Origin: Roseobacter sp. CCS2
GTDB lineage: Bacteria; Pseudomonadota; Alphaproteobacteria; Rhodobacterales; Rhodobacteraceae
Direction of reading: 5' to 3'
Assembly (NCBI RefSeq): GCF_000169435.1
Contig: NZ_AAYB01000001.1
Location: 620,001-684,000, forward strand
DNA length: 64,000 nucleotides
The position numbers and the translations under genes were made by a program. The notes below the pieces were generated by a model. The model saw only the letters and a program-made list of their open reading frames with translations. It did no database searches and was not told the origin of the DNA. This document shows positions 25,461-34,214 of the stretch, one piece after another (the stretch's first letter is position 1; each line of letters begins with the position of its first letter).

Positions 25461-26438
25461 ATGGGCCAATTGGTTGACGGCGTATGGCATGATGTTTGGT
25501 ACGACACCAAAAAGACAGGCGGAGCATTCGTGCGCAAAGACGCGCAATTTCGCAACTGGATCACGGCAGATGGGGCGGCAGGGCCATCCGGGACCGATGG
25601 TTTCAAGGCCGAAAGCGGACGCTATCATCTTTATGTGTCGTATGCCTGCCCGTGGGCGCATCGCGCGTTGGTCTTTCGGCAGCTTAAAGACCTGACCGAT
25701 CACATCAGCATTTCAGCGGTTCACCCGGACATGTTGTCCGATGGCTGGACTTTCGAAACGGACGCGCATGGTGCAACGGGCGATACGCTTTTCGGGCTAC
25801 CCTTTGCCCGCGATATCTACACCAAGGCGCTGCCGGATATGAACGGTCGGGTGACAGTGCCAATCCTGTGGGACAAGGAACGTGACACCATCGTATCAAA
25901 CGAAAGCTCAGAGATTATTCGGATGTTCAACACAGCCTTCGACGCGATTACGGGAAATACCAAAGACTATTGGCCCGAAGAATTGCGCGACGACATCGCG
26001 CCGGTGAACGACCGTATTTACGATACGTTGAACAACGGCGTCTACAAATCCGGTTTTGCGACATCACAAGAAGCATACGATAAATCCGTCCATGCCCTGT
26101 TTGACACACTGGACTGGCTGGAAGACCGGCTGAATACGAACCGTTACCTTATGGGCGACCGACTAACCGAGGCAGACTGGCGGCTTTGGACCACGCTTGT
26201 GCGTTTTGACCCCGTTTATCACCTACATTTCAAATGCAACCGCAAACGCATCGCCGACTATCCAAACCTGTCAGGCTACATGCGCGAACTCTACCAAATG
26301 CCGGGGATCGCCGCGACGGTGAACATGCACCATATTGTGCGCCACTATCACTACAGTCACGAAACCATTAATCCGCACAGAATTATCCCGATCAACCCGG
26401 AACTGGACTATGATGCGCCGCACGGTCGGGGTGACTGA
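25461..26438 (+). CDS. Glutathionyl-hydroquinone reductase (Xi-class GST, YqjG/PcpF-like)
   Basis: Reduces glutathionyl-hydroquinones to hydroquinones using glutathione. The 325-aa protein has the Xi-class catalytic Cys63 in YACPWAHRAL, the long N-terminal segment typical of the class (TGGAFVRKDAQFRNWI), a WDKERDTIVSNESSEIIRM glutathione-binding stretch and the C-terminal RLTEADWRLWTTLVRFDPVY. I prefer the ATG at 25461 over 25452 because of its better spacing from AAAGGG. Its 3' end overlaps the convergent receiver gene by 47 bases. Confidence 0.9.
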   Translation: MGQLVDGVWHDVWYDTKKTGGAFVRKDAQFRNWITADGAAGPSGTDGFKAESGRYHLYVSYACPWAHRALVFRQLKDLTDHISISAVHPDMLSDGWTFETDAHGATGDTLFGLPFARDIYTKALPDMNGRVTVPILWDKERDTIVSNESSEIIRMFNTAFDAITGNTKDYWPEELRDDIAPVNDRIYDTLNNGVYKSGFATSQEAYDKSVHALFDTLDWLEDRLNTNRYLMGDRLTEADWRLWTTLVRFDPVYHLHFKCNRKRIADYPNLSGYMRELYQMPGIAATVNMHHIVRHYHYSHETINPHRIIPINPELDYDAPHGRGD

Positions 26439-26790
26439 TCCCATAGTGATGCACGATCGCAGCAAGGTCTTTGGGCGGTGTTGCAGTTTCAATCAATGCG
26501 CGGGCGTTGGCCGCGTGATTAAAGATTGACCCGTCTGAAAAGAAGGTCGTATCCGTTACAAAGACAACATTCGCGTCAGGCTGGCGGAACCGTGCAAGAT
26601 CCGCCACCGCAAAGGCGCTGCCCTCGGCCAGCACCAAGTCCAGCACGATGACATCAAAGGTCGCATTTTCAAGCGCTGCCAAGGCAGATGCAGCGCTGTT
26701 GACCAACATCACATCGACATCAAGACGGGAAAGGTGACGCTGCCAGAGGCCACCCAAATCTGTATTTCTATGAACAATTAACGCGCGCAT
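26392..26790 (-). CDS. Stand-alone receiver-domain protein with degenerate active site
   Basis: A 132-aa single-domain response-regulator homologue without an output domain. The phospho-acceptor position is kept (DVIVLDLVLAEG). However, the N-terminal acidic pair is replaced by HRN (RALIVHRNTDLG), and the conserved Lys near the end appears to be absent (IETATPPKDL). It may therefore act without normal phosphorylation. A consensus CtrA box lies 83-98 bases upstream. The 47-base tail-to-tail overlap with the GST gene is unusual for this compact window but leaves the receiver core intact. Confidence 0.7.
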   Translation of the reverse strand: MRALIVHRNTDLGGLWQRHLSRLDVDVMLVNSAASALAALENATFDVIVLDLVLAEGSAFAVADLARFRQPDANVVFVTDTTFFSDGSIFNHAANARALIETATPPKDLAAIVHHYGISHPDRAAHHSPVPG

Positions 26791-26872
26791 CTATCCCCCC
26801 ACGGGTCTGGCGCCACAAACAGCGCCGCAAACGAATTTTTAACCGAACATGACCATCGGAGCGCCTAATTCG

Positions 26873-26888
26873 TTAACGAATGGTTAAC
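26873..26888. promoter_or_regulatory. CtrA-type binding site, TTAA-N7-TTAAC
   Basis: TTAACGAATGGTTAAC matches the full alphaproteobacterial CtrA consensus with exact 7-base spacing. Its left half is part of the palindrome TTCGTTAACGAA (26869-26880). It lies in the 199-base gap between the divergent receiver gene (minus) and the DUF1636-cobC operon (plus) and could serve either. Confidence 0.65.
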
Positions 26889-26989
26889 GCGGGTTGGGCA
26901 CCTGTACCAAAGAACATGATCTCGCCGATGGGCTTGTGTTCAGAGCGAGAATCCGCTTGAAAGTGCGCATAAAAATGAGGCAACGCAGC

Positions 26990-27364
26990 ATGACAACCTG
27001 GATTACGATTTGCGATACCTGCAAGCAGGAAGGCTGGGAATCAGGCGATATGGCCCAGACTGACGGCGAAGCCCTTGCCACATTGATTGAAGCCACAGCA
27101 ACCGGCCTGCAAGATGTGAAGACCCGGCGCGTCTCTTGCCTGATGGGGTGTAAACGGGCTTGCAACGTGGCCATTCAAGGGGCGGGCAAGCTGAACTACA
27201 CTTTAGGCGAATTCGAACCAACAACCGATGCGGCCAGCGGCATCGTGGCTTACGCAATGGCTCATGCAGAATCGGATACCGGTCAAGTACCGTACCGGGA
27301 CTGGCCGCAAGCCATCAAAGGCCATTTCGTTACCCGCCACCCGCCATTGCCCCAAGACGAATGA
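26990..27364 (+). CDS. DUF1636 family Cys-rich protein
   Basis: A 124-aa protein of the DUF1636 family (thioredoxin-like ferredoxin fold), with four Cys arranged as CDTC (N-terminal) and CLMGCKRAC (middle), a pattern suited to binding an Fe-S cluster or a metal. The ATG at 26990 follows GAGG. It overlaps cobC by 4 bases (ATGA), so it is translated with cobalamin genes. DUF1636 genes are often found beside cobalamin or cobalt genes, but the reaction is unknown. The conserved C-terminal segment PYRDWPQAIKGHFVTRHPP fits the family. Confidence 0.8.
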   Translation: MTTWITICDTCKQEGWESGDMAQTDGEALATLIEATATGLQDVKTRRVSCLMGCKRACNVAIQGAGKLNYTLGEFEPTTDAASGIVAYAMAHAESDTGQVPYRDWPQAIKGHFVTRHPPLPQDE

Positions 27365-28296
27365 GTGAAAAGCGCGATCATGGCGGCGGTCTTGATGCCG
27401 CGATTGCGCAATATGGCGGGACGCGTGCAGATTGGCTGGACCTGTCGACGGGCATCAATCCGGTCCCTTACCCCATGCCCGCGTTGCCACCGGATGCATG
27501 GACCGCCTTACCTGATGAAGCCGCATTCGCGCGGCTTTACGCATTGGCACGGCGCTTTTGGACCATTCCTGACGAGGCCGCGATCATCGGCGCAACCGGT
27601 GCGTCAGCCATTATAGCAGCACTTCCCCGTGTGATCCCGCAAGGGGATGTCTGCATTCCGGGGCCCACATACAACGAACACGGGGCGGCCTTTGCCGCAT
27701 CGGGGTGGAACTTGGGTCAAGACCCAAGCCACGCGCTGGTCGCGGTGCATCCGAATAATCCAGACGGGCACAGATGGCAGATCAAGGATTTTGACGCCAC
27801 CTATACCATCATCGACGAAAGCTTTTGCGATGTAACGCCAGACCAGTCTTTGGTCCATCTTGCCGCCCGCCCCGGAACAATCATCCTGAAAAGTTTTGGA
27901 AAGTTCTGGGGGCTCGCTGGTCTGCGTCTGGGTTTTGCCATCGGCGACCCAAAAATCATCGCCCGATTGACCGACATTCTGGGGCCCTGGCAGATCTCTG
28001 GTCCGGCCCTGTCTATCGGGGCCGAGGCGCTGTCTGACCCAGCATGGGCCGATGACACGCGCGCGCGCTTGGATGCAGATTCAGCAAGGCTGGACGCGAT
28101 GATGACACAAAACGGGGCACAGCTGATTGGCGGGACGACCCTGTTTCGTCTTTACAATGTGAACGATGCGCAAAACGCACAAGACCGTCTGGCCCAGCAT
28201 CACGTCTGGTCGCGCACTTTTCCTTACGCGCAAGATTGGCTGCGGCTGGGGCTGCCGGCACCAGACCGCTGGGCGCAATTGGAAGCCGCGTTTTGA
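27361..28296 (+). CDS. cobC: Threonine-phosphate decarboxylase / cobyrinic acid aminopropanol-attachment protein
   Basis: PLP enzyme that supplies (R)-1-amino-2-propanol O-phosphate for adenosylcobinamide. It is 311 aa with DHGGGLDAAIAQYGG, WLDLSTGINPVPYP, VHPNNPDGH (PLP-binding Asn), IIDESFCDV (Asp) and the Schiff-base Lys in LKSFGKFWGLAGLRLGF. The start at 27361 gives a 4-base overlap with DUF1636, and the 3' end overlaps cobD. The position next to cobD matches consecutive pathway steps. Confidence 0.94.
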   Translation: MSEKRDHGGGLDAAIAQYGGTRADWLDLSTGINPVPYPMPALPPDAWTALPDEAAFARLYALARRFWTIPDEAAIIGATGASAIIAALPRVIPQGDVCIPGPTYNEHGAAFAASGWNLGQDPSHALVAVHPNNPDGHRWQIKDFDATYTIIDESFCDVTPDQSLVHLAARPGTIILKSFGKFWGLAGLRLGFAIGDPKIIARLTDILGPWQISGPALSIGAEALSDPAWADDTRARLDADSARLDAMMTQNGAQLIGGTTLFRLYNVNDAQNAQDRLAQHHVWSRTFPYAQDWLRLGLPAPDRWAQLEAAF

Positions 28297-29192
28297 CCCT
28301 CATCCTTGGGATGTTGTTGGATGCGATCTTGGGGGAACCAAAGTGGCTCTGGTCCCGCTTCCCCCACCCTGCGGTTTTGATGGGTCGGCTGATCGGATGG
28401 TGCGATCAGACCTTTAACCATGATGATCGCAAGGGCCTGATGGGTTTTATAACCATCGCCGCACTTTGTATTGGGGTAGGTTTGTTGGGTTGGATCATCC
28501 AACTGGCACCCGGGTATGTCCTTGATGTGATCGTAGTTGCTATATTACTGGCGCAGAAATCGCTGGTCGAACATGTGCAGGCTGTGGGCGATGCCTTGCG
28601 TCTGTCGCTGGGGGATGGGCGGCGCAGCGTGGCGATGATCGTGGGACGCGACACCAAAGAAATGGATCAATCAGCCGTCGCCCGATCTGCCATTGAAAGC
28701 GCGGCTGAAAATCTGTCCGATGGCGTCATCGCGCCGATTTTCTGGTTCGCAGTCGCGGGCCTGCCGGGCCTGTTGATCTATAAGATCACCAACACCGCCG
28801 ACAGCATGATTGGCTACCGCACACCAAGACATGCCGAATTCGGTTGGGCCTCTGCCAGGTTGGATGATCTACTGAACCTGATCCCTGCACGGTTGACCGC
28901 CTTGCTGATCTGGACGGTAACCGCCCGCCCCAACCCCAAACCGATCTTTAAAGACGCCCCGCTTCACCGGTCCCCCAATGCAGGCTGGCCAGAGGCGGCG
29001 ATGGCACATGGGCTTGATATCGCACTTAGCGGTCCGCGCAGTTATGACGGCGAAGCCCGAAACTATCCTTTCGTCAATGGCACGGGCGAACGCGTATTGA
29101 ACGCAGATCATATAGACCATGCTGTCGCCGTTCTTTGGAAAACCTGGGCGCTGACACTTGGGGTGGCTTTTGTGGCGATGATCCTCATTTAA
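28293..29192 (+). CDS. cobD: Adenosylcobinamide-phosphate synthase (CbiB type)
   Basis: Membrane protein that joins aminopropanol (phosphate) to adenosylcobyric acid. It is 299 aa, with an N-terminal hydrophobic segment then LDAILGEPKWLWSRFPHPAV, several membrane helices, VGRDTKEMDQSAVARSAIES, NLSDGVIAPIFWFAVAGLPG and TADSMIGYRTPRHAEFGWAS, all CbiB hallmarks. I chose the TTG at 28293, which overlaps the cobC stop by 4 bases and gives the usual N-terminus; the next candidate is the ATG at 28311, which would remove only six residues. Confidence 0.93.
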   Translation: MTLILGMLLDAILGEPKWLWSRFPHPAVLMGRLIGWCDQTFNHDDRKGLMGFITIAALCIGVGLLGWIIQLAPGYVLDVIVVAILLAQKSLVEHVQAVGDALRLSLGDGRRSVAMIVGRDTKEMDQSAVARSAIESAAENLSDGVIAPIFWFAVAGLPGLLIYKITNTADSMIGYRTPRHAEFGWASARLDDLLNLIPARLTALLIWTVTARPNPKPIFKDAPLHRSPNAGWPEAAMAHGLDIALSGPRSYDGEARNYPFVNGTGERVLNADHIDHAVAVLWKTWALTLGVAFVAMILI

Positions 29193-29288
29193 TCGGCGGC
29201 TTGCTTTGCGCAACTCAATTGGCACTGGACTTGCGCTGACTGATGTCCCTGCTACGCTTGCTGCAACATAAATGTCCGGAGACCGCAA

Positions 29289-30455
29289 ATGCGCACCGCA
29301 GCCCTTGTTCTTTCGCTTTTCGCCAGCACAGCCACAGCGCAAACATGTGGGGGGCCTGTGGGCGCATTCATCGACGGGGTCAAAGCCGAGGCGCGGGCCG
29401 AAGGCATTCCGGCACAAACCATCGACGCTTTCTTTCAAGGCGCGCGCATTGAACAGTCCGTCATCAACGCAGACCGCGCCCAAGGCGTCTTTCAACGGGA
29501 TTTCATCAGTTTCTCACGGGCGCTGATCAGCCAAAACCGGATCGACAACGGGCGGGTCTATGGGCAGCGTTTTGACAGCACTTTTGACACAATCGAAGCG
29601 CGGTTTGGCATCCCCCGCGGTGTACTTCTGGCCTTTTGGGCATTTGAAACCGACTACGGGCAAGTGCAGGGCAGCTTCAATACACGCAACGCGCTGCTCA
29701 CCCTCGCGCATGATTGCAGGCGGCCAGACCTTTTTCGCCCGCAACTGATCGCCGCGATTGAGCTTTACCGCCGCGGCGGGATGAACCCGGCCACAACGAC
29801 CGGGGCATGGGCAGGCGAAATCGGGCAACTCCAGAAACTCCCACGCGAGATTGTACGCCAAGGTATGGATGGTGATGGCGACGGGGTGGTCGACCTGAAG
29901 GGGTCATCGCCAGATGCGCTGATGACCGGGGCCAATGTGCTGTCGTCACTGGGCTGGCGCGCGAACGAGCCTTGGTTGCAGGAAATCGTCGTGCCCGAAA
30001 ACCTTGATTGGTCACAAACCGGTCTGAACCACAAAGCATCCGTGCGTGATTGGGCCGCACGTGGGGTGCGGGCGCGCGAAAGCAGTCTGGGACCATCAAA
30101 CCTGCCCGCCTCAATCCTTTTGCCCATGGGCCGCAATGGGCCAGCCTTTCTTGCCTACCCAAATTTCGAAGTTTATTTCGATTGGAACAAAAGTTTCGTC
30201 TACGTCACCACAGCCGCCTATTTCGCAACCCGCCTTGGCGGTGCCGCAGTCTATGACGCAGGAAATCCAACCCCCGCACTCAGTGGGTCGCAAATGCAGC
30301 AGCTGCAACAAAAGCTGACGCGACGGGGGCATGATGTGGGTGGTATTGATGGCATCTTAGGGGCGATGACACGCGCCGCCGTTCAAGCAGAACAAGTACG
30401 CTTGGGACTGCCCGCTGATGCATGGCCAACAATCGACCTGCTCAACAGGCTTTAA
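29289..30455 (+). CDS. Periplasmic lytic murein transglycosylase (MltB family)
   Basis: Cleaves glycan strands of peptidoglycan, leaving 1,6-anhydromuramic ends. The 388-aa protein has a signal peptide (MRTAALVLSLFASTATA), an SLT_2 domain with the catalytic Glu120 in AFWAFETDYG, the following AGEIGQLQKLPREIVRQGMD and DLKGSSPDALMTGANVL, and a C-terminal peptidoglycan-binding domain from about 325 (QMQQLQQKLTRRGHDVGGID). The start follows CCGGAG. Its stop overlaps the convergent smc stop by 4 bases. Confidence 0.92.
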   Translation: MRTAALVLSLFASTATAQTCGGPVGAFIDGVKAEARAEGIPAQTIDAFFQGARIEQSVINADRAQGVFQRDFISFSRALISQNRIDNGRVYGQRFDSTFDTIEARFGIPRGVLLAFWAFETDYGQVQGSFNTRNALLTLAHDCRRPDLFRPQLIAAIELYRRGGMNPATTTGAWAGEIGQLQKLPREIVRQGMDGDGDGVVDLKGSSPDALMTGANVLSSLGWRANEPWLQEIVVPENLDWSQTGLNHKASVRDWAARGVRARESSLGPSNLPASILLPMGRNGPAFLAYPNFEVYFDWNKSFVYVTTAAYFATRLGGAAVYDAGNPTPALSGSQMQQLQQKLTRRGHDVGGIDGILGAMTRAAVQAEQVRLGLPADAWPTIDLLNRL

Positions 30456-33400
30456 GCCACCATTGCCGCTGCGCGTTTCAGATCAACTGAAACCAGCTGC
30501 GACACACCTTGTTCGCCCATCGTCACACCAAAAAGACGATCCATCCTGCTCATCGTCACCGCATGGTGCGTAATGATCAGGAAACGCGTTTCCGTACGGC
30601 GGGTCATTTCATCCAGCAGGTCACAAAAACGCGTCACATTGGCATCGTCCAAAGGCGCATCAACCTCGTCCAGCACACATATCGGCGCGGGATTGGCAAG
30701 AAACACCGCAAAGATCAGGGCCAGTGCGGTCAGCGTCTGCTCACCACCTGACAACAATGACAGTGTGCTCAGTTTCTTGCCGGGCGGCTGACACATAATC
30801 TCAAGCCCTGCTTCCAGTGGATCATCGGATTCAACCAATACAAGCTTGGCCTCACCGCCCCCAAAAAGATGCGTAAAGAGCAGGCCAAAGTTCTCATTCA
30901 CCTGCTCAAAGGCTGTCAAAAGCCGTTCGCGCCCTTCCTTGTTCAGGCTCGCGATACCGGACCGTAAGGCCGCTATCGCCGCCTCAAGATCGGCTTTCTC
31001 GGACACCAGCCCATCATGTTCAACCTGCACTTCCTTTGCGTCTTCTTCGGCACGCAAGTTCACAGCACCCAAACTGTCCCGCTGACGTTTCAACGCATTG
31101 ACCTGACCTTCGATCACCTCTGCCGCCGGCATCTGATCGACATCAGTCTCAAGCGTCTCAAGCAGCTTCTCAGGCGTGACCTCTTGCGCTTCCATGATCC
31201 GCTCGGCCGCATAGGCCACCGTTTCCTTGGCTGCATCCGACCGCGCCTCGGACCGTGCCCGCGCTTCGCGTGCTTCCGATGCATGGCGCTCCGCTTCGCG
31301 CTCTTGATGGCCCGCCTCGCGCAACACGTTATCGGCCTCTGCCAGTTTGTCTGCTGACGCTTTGCGACGTACCTCTGCCTCGTCAATCGCATCAGCCAAT
31401 TCAGCGCGTTTCGCGGCAATTTCCTCGGGCGCGGCAGTCGCTTCGGCCAAGGCTTCTTCGGACTCAGTCTTGCGCTCCGCCAGTTCTGCTGTCCGCTTGT
31501 TGGCTGTTTCCAACCGGTGCTTCCAGCCGCTGATTTCCTTGGTGATTTCCTGACTGCGCTTCAAACGCGCCTCGCCTTCGCGACGCACCTCGTCATGGGC
31601 AGACCGGCGCGACATCATCGTGATCCGCGCGGCCTCGACTGTCATTTTGACGTCTTCAACCGACGCGCGAGCTGTATCCAGATCGCCTAAATCTTCTGCG
31701 GCTTTCTCGGCCGCGGTCAAAGCGCGACGCGCCGTCAACGCCTCTTCTTCATGCCGCTTCAAGGCCAACCCAAGGCTTTCCAACTTGCCCTGCGACAGGT
31801 TGCGATCTGCCTCGGCGCGGCTGGCCGCACGGTTCGCATCAGCAACCGCACGATCCGCATCGCGGCGCGCTTGACGGGCCGCATGATCCGCCTCTGTCTG
31901 TGTTTTGAGCATACCTGTGAGTGCTTCATGCGCCTGTGCCGCACCCATTGCAGTGGCGGACGCTTCTTCCAGATCACGTTTCAGCTCTGTCAACCGGTTC
32001 AACTGCTGCAAACGCAACGCAGCCGCCGAAGGCGCATCCTCTGCTCCTGCACGAAACCCGTCCCAACGCCATAGATCGCCTTCGATGGACACCAGCCGTT
32101 GCCCGGGTTTCAAATCAGCCTGCAAACGCGGGCCATCTGCGGCATCGACCAAGCCCACCTGGCTCATGCGGCGCGCAAGCACCTCAGGCACGGTCACGTA
32201 GTTCGTCAGCGCCAATACGTCTTCGGGTAAGGTCTGCGCAGACCCATAGCTTGGCAACAAAGCCCAGCCCGATTTTGCGCTCGCATCCACCGCAGGCGCA
32301 CGCAGGTCGTCGGCCAACGCCGCACCCAGCGCTTTTTCGTATCCGCCCTGTACGCGCAGCAGGTCAAGCACCTGCCCGCCTTCGGCTGTATCGCGCTCGA
32401 CCAGCTTGGCAAGGGCCGCAACTTCGGCACGCAAGGCATTCGCCTCGCCCTCCGCCTCGGACCGCAAGGCACGTGCATCGCTTTCGCGCGCTTGCGTGTC
32501 AGCCCGTGTGCTTTCGGCCTCAAGCAGCGCCTTATCAGCGGCTTCGGCAGCGGCAACAGCCGCTTTTTCAGCTTCACCAGCCGCCGCAAAATCAGCCTCG
32601 GCCTTTGTCAACGCCACCTCAGCCTCTGCCATGGCAGCTTTTGCCCGTTCCGCTTCACCTTCGCTTTTCGACAACGTCGTCCGGTTGTCATCCAACAAGC
32701 GTTGCGCGGATTGGTGCCGCGCGGCCAGTCGCGCTACATCTTCGGTCAATTGCGCCAGATCGGCCTCGCGCTGCTGCAAAACACCCGCCGCTTCGCGCGC
32801 CGCAACCTGTGCTTCTTCCAGACGCGCATCATGGCCTTCGCCTGCTTTGCCAATTTCCCGCGCTTCCCACTCCAGCCGCGCGATCGTTTCGCCAGCGTCC
32901 TTGTTCAGCCCGCTTTCGCGCTCCATGTCGTGGGTTAGCTGTTCAATACGACCGCGCAACGTCTCGATCATATCCAGCGCGCGCTGTTCCTGATCTTTCA
33001 ACGTATCACGCTGGACCTGCAAACGCTGCAAGACGGCAGCGGCAATCGCCTCTTCTTCGCGCAATGGCGGCAAGGCTTCTTCGGCGGCGGTACGGCCCTT
33101 GGCCGCCTCACGCGCCGCCTTTTCTGCCTGCGCGGCCGTTGTCGTGCGCTCACGTAACTGATCCGCCGCAGCCAGCAGTGCCTCATCCGCCTCTTTCCAG
33201 CGGCGGAACAACAACATGCCTTCAGCCTTGCGCAGCTTATCGCCAATCTCGCGATATCGCGCCGCTTGCTTGGCCTGCCGCGCCAACTGACCCAATTGCG
33301 CGGCTAGCTGTTCAATCACGTCATCCACGCGGGTCAGGTTGGTCTCAGCACCCTTCAGCTTCAACTCCGCCTCATGGCGACGTTGATAAAGACCTGAAAT

Positions 33401-33907
33401 CCCCGCCGCCTCTTCCAGAATACGGCGCCGCGCCTTCGGTTTGGCATTGATCAATTCCGATATCTGCCCCTGCCGCACCAAGGCAGGCGAATGCGCCCCG
33501 GTCGAGGCATCTGCAAACAGCATCTGCACATCACGCGCACGCACGTCTTTCGCACCGACCTTATAGGCAGAGCCCGCATCGCGTGTAATCCGGCGGATGA
33601 TCTCAAGATTATCGTCATCATTGAACGCCGCTGGGGCCAAACGCTCACCATTGTCGATAACCAAAGATACTTCGGCAAAGTTCCGGGCAGGCCGCGTGGC
33701 CGCACCGGCAAAGATAACATCCTCCATGCCGCCGCCGCGCATCGCGGTCGGGCGGTTTTCACCCATGACCCAGCGCAAGGCTTCCAACAAATTCGACTTG
33801 CCACAACCATTTGGTCCCACAACGCCTGTCAAACCATCAGCGATGATCAGATCAGTGGGGTCTACGAAGCTTTTAAAGCCGTTCAGTCGCAGTTTGCTAA
33901 AGCGCAA
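30452..33907 (-). CDS. smc: Chromosome segregation protein SMC
   Basis: Condensin ATPase that organises and helps segregate the chromosome. It is 1151 aa. The N-terminal head has Walker A GPNGCGKS (31-38); then a long coiled coil, a hinge around residues 510-640 (VLDLLRVQGGYEKALGAALA), a returning coiled coil rich in Ala/Glu, and the C-terminal head with signature LLSGGEQTLTALALIF and Walker B CVLDEVDAPLDDANV. The length is normal. Large apparent frames on the opposite strand are shadows of its GC-rich coiled coil. Confidence 0.97.
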   Translation of the reverse strand: MRFSKLRLNGFKSFVDPTDLIIADGLTGVVGPNGCGKSNLLEALRWVMGENRPTAMRGGGMEDVIFAGAATRPARNFAEVSLVIDNGERLAPAAFNDDDNLEIIRRITRDAGSAYKVGAKDVRARDVQMLFADASTGAHSPALVRQGQISELINAKPKARRRILEEAAGISGLYQRRHEAELKLKGAETNLTRVDDVIEQLAAQLGQLARQAKQAARYREIGDKLRKAEGMLLFRRWKEADEALLAAADQLRERTTTAAQAEKAAREAAKGRTAAEEALPPLREEEAIAAAVLQRLQVQRDTLKDQEQRALDMIETLRGRIEQLTHDMERESGLNKDAGETIARLEWEAREIGKAGEGHDARLEEAQVAAREAAGVLQQREADLAQLTEDVARLAARHQSAQRLLDDNRTTLSKSEGEAERAKAAMAEAEVALTKAEADFAAAGEAEKAAVAAAEAADKALLEAESTRADTQARESDARALRSEAEGEANALRAEVAALAKLVERDTAEGGQVLDLLRVQGGYEKALGAALADDLRAPAVDASAKSGWALLPSYGSAQTLPEDVLALTNYVTVPEVLARRMSQVGLVDAADGPRLQADLKPGQRLVSIEGDLWRWDGFRAGAEDAPSAAALRLQQLNRLTELKRDLEEASATAMGAAQAHEALTGMLKTQTEADHAARQARRDADRAVADANRAASRAEADRNLSQGKLESLGLALKRHEEEALTARRALTAAEKAAEDLGDLDTARASVEDVKMTVEAARITMMSRRSAHDEVRREGEARLKRSQEITKEISGWKHRLETANKRTAELAERKTESEEALAEATAAPEEIAAKRAELADAIDEAEVRRKASADKLAEADNVLREAGHQEREAERHASEAREARARSEARSDAAKETVAYAAERIMEAQEVTPEKLLETLETDVDQMPAAEVIEGQVNALKRQRDSLGAVNLRAEEDAKEVQVEHDGLVSEKADLEAAIAALRSGIASLNKEGRERLLTAFEQVNENFGLLFTHLFGGGEAKLVLVESDDPLEAGLEIMCQPPGKKLSTLSLLSGGEQTLTALALIFAVFLANPAPICVLDEVDAPLDDANVTRFCDLLDEMTRRTETRFLIITHHAVTMSRMDRLFGVTMGEQGVSQLVSVDLKRAAAMVA

Positions 33908-34214
33908 GGTTTTTGGCCTATATGATTCCTAAAGGTGCGAAAGCATCACCCTCTGTCGCACCACGAGTCAACGCCCAGAACCCCGCATGTGCTATGTTCC
34001 GCCATCTTATCCACAAGATATTGCGGTTTTCGTGCTATTTTCGGCGAAATCATGTGAAACAAGAGCCGTTCATGCGCCCATAAATGTCAATTTCCATCTA
34101 GACGGCGCGGCCCATTCAAAAGCACAAAAGGTCGCGACCCCAAGACACCTCTTGAAACTTGCCTCACGTGACGCGACAACCATCCAGCACATGCATTTCT
34201 GATAGGACGCTGCC
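33908..34214. other. Divergent intergenic region smc-cobW
   Basis: A 307-base region between the divergent smc and cobW genes with no convincing ORF. It holds a perfect DnaA-box sequence, TTATCCACA (34007-34015), which may be chance, and presumably both promoters. I see no cobalamin riboswitch motif in front of cobW. Confidence 0.6.

Noticed and set aside
31921-33450. Long reading frame (509 codons) opposite smc
   Set aside because: It is antisense to the GC-rich coiled-coil part of smc, has low-complexity Pro/Arg/His composition, and no ribosome-binding site or domain.
34007-34015. Perfect DnaA box TTATCCACA between smc and cobW
   Set aside because: A single 9-mer is expected about once per two windows of this size by chance; no cluster of boxes, AT-rich unwinding region or dnaA/dnaN neighbour is present, so it does not support a replication origin.
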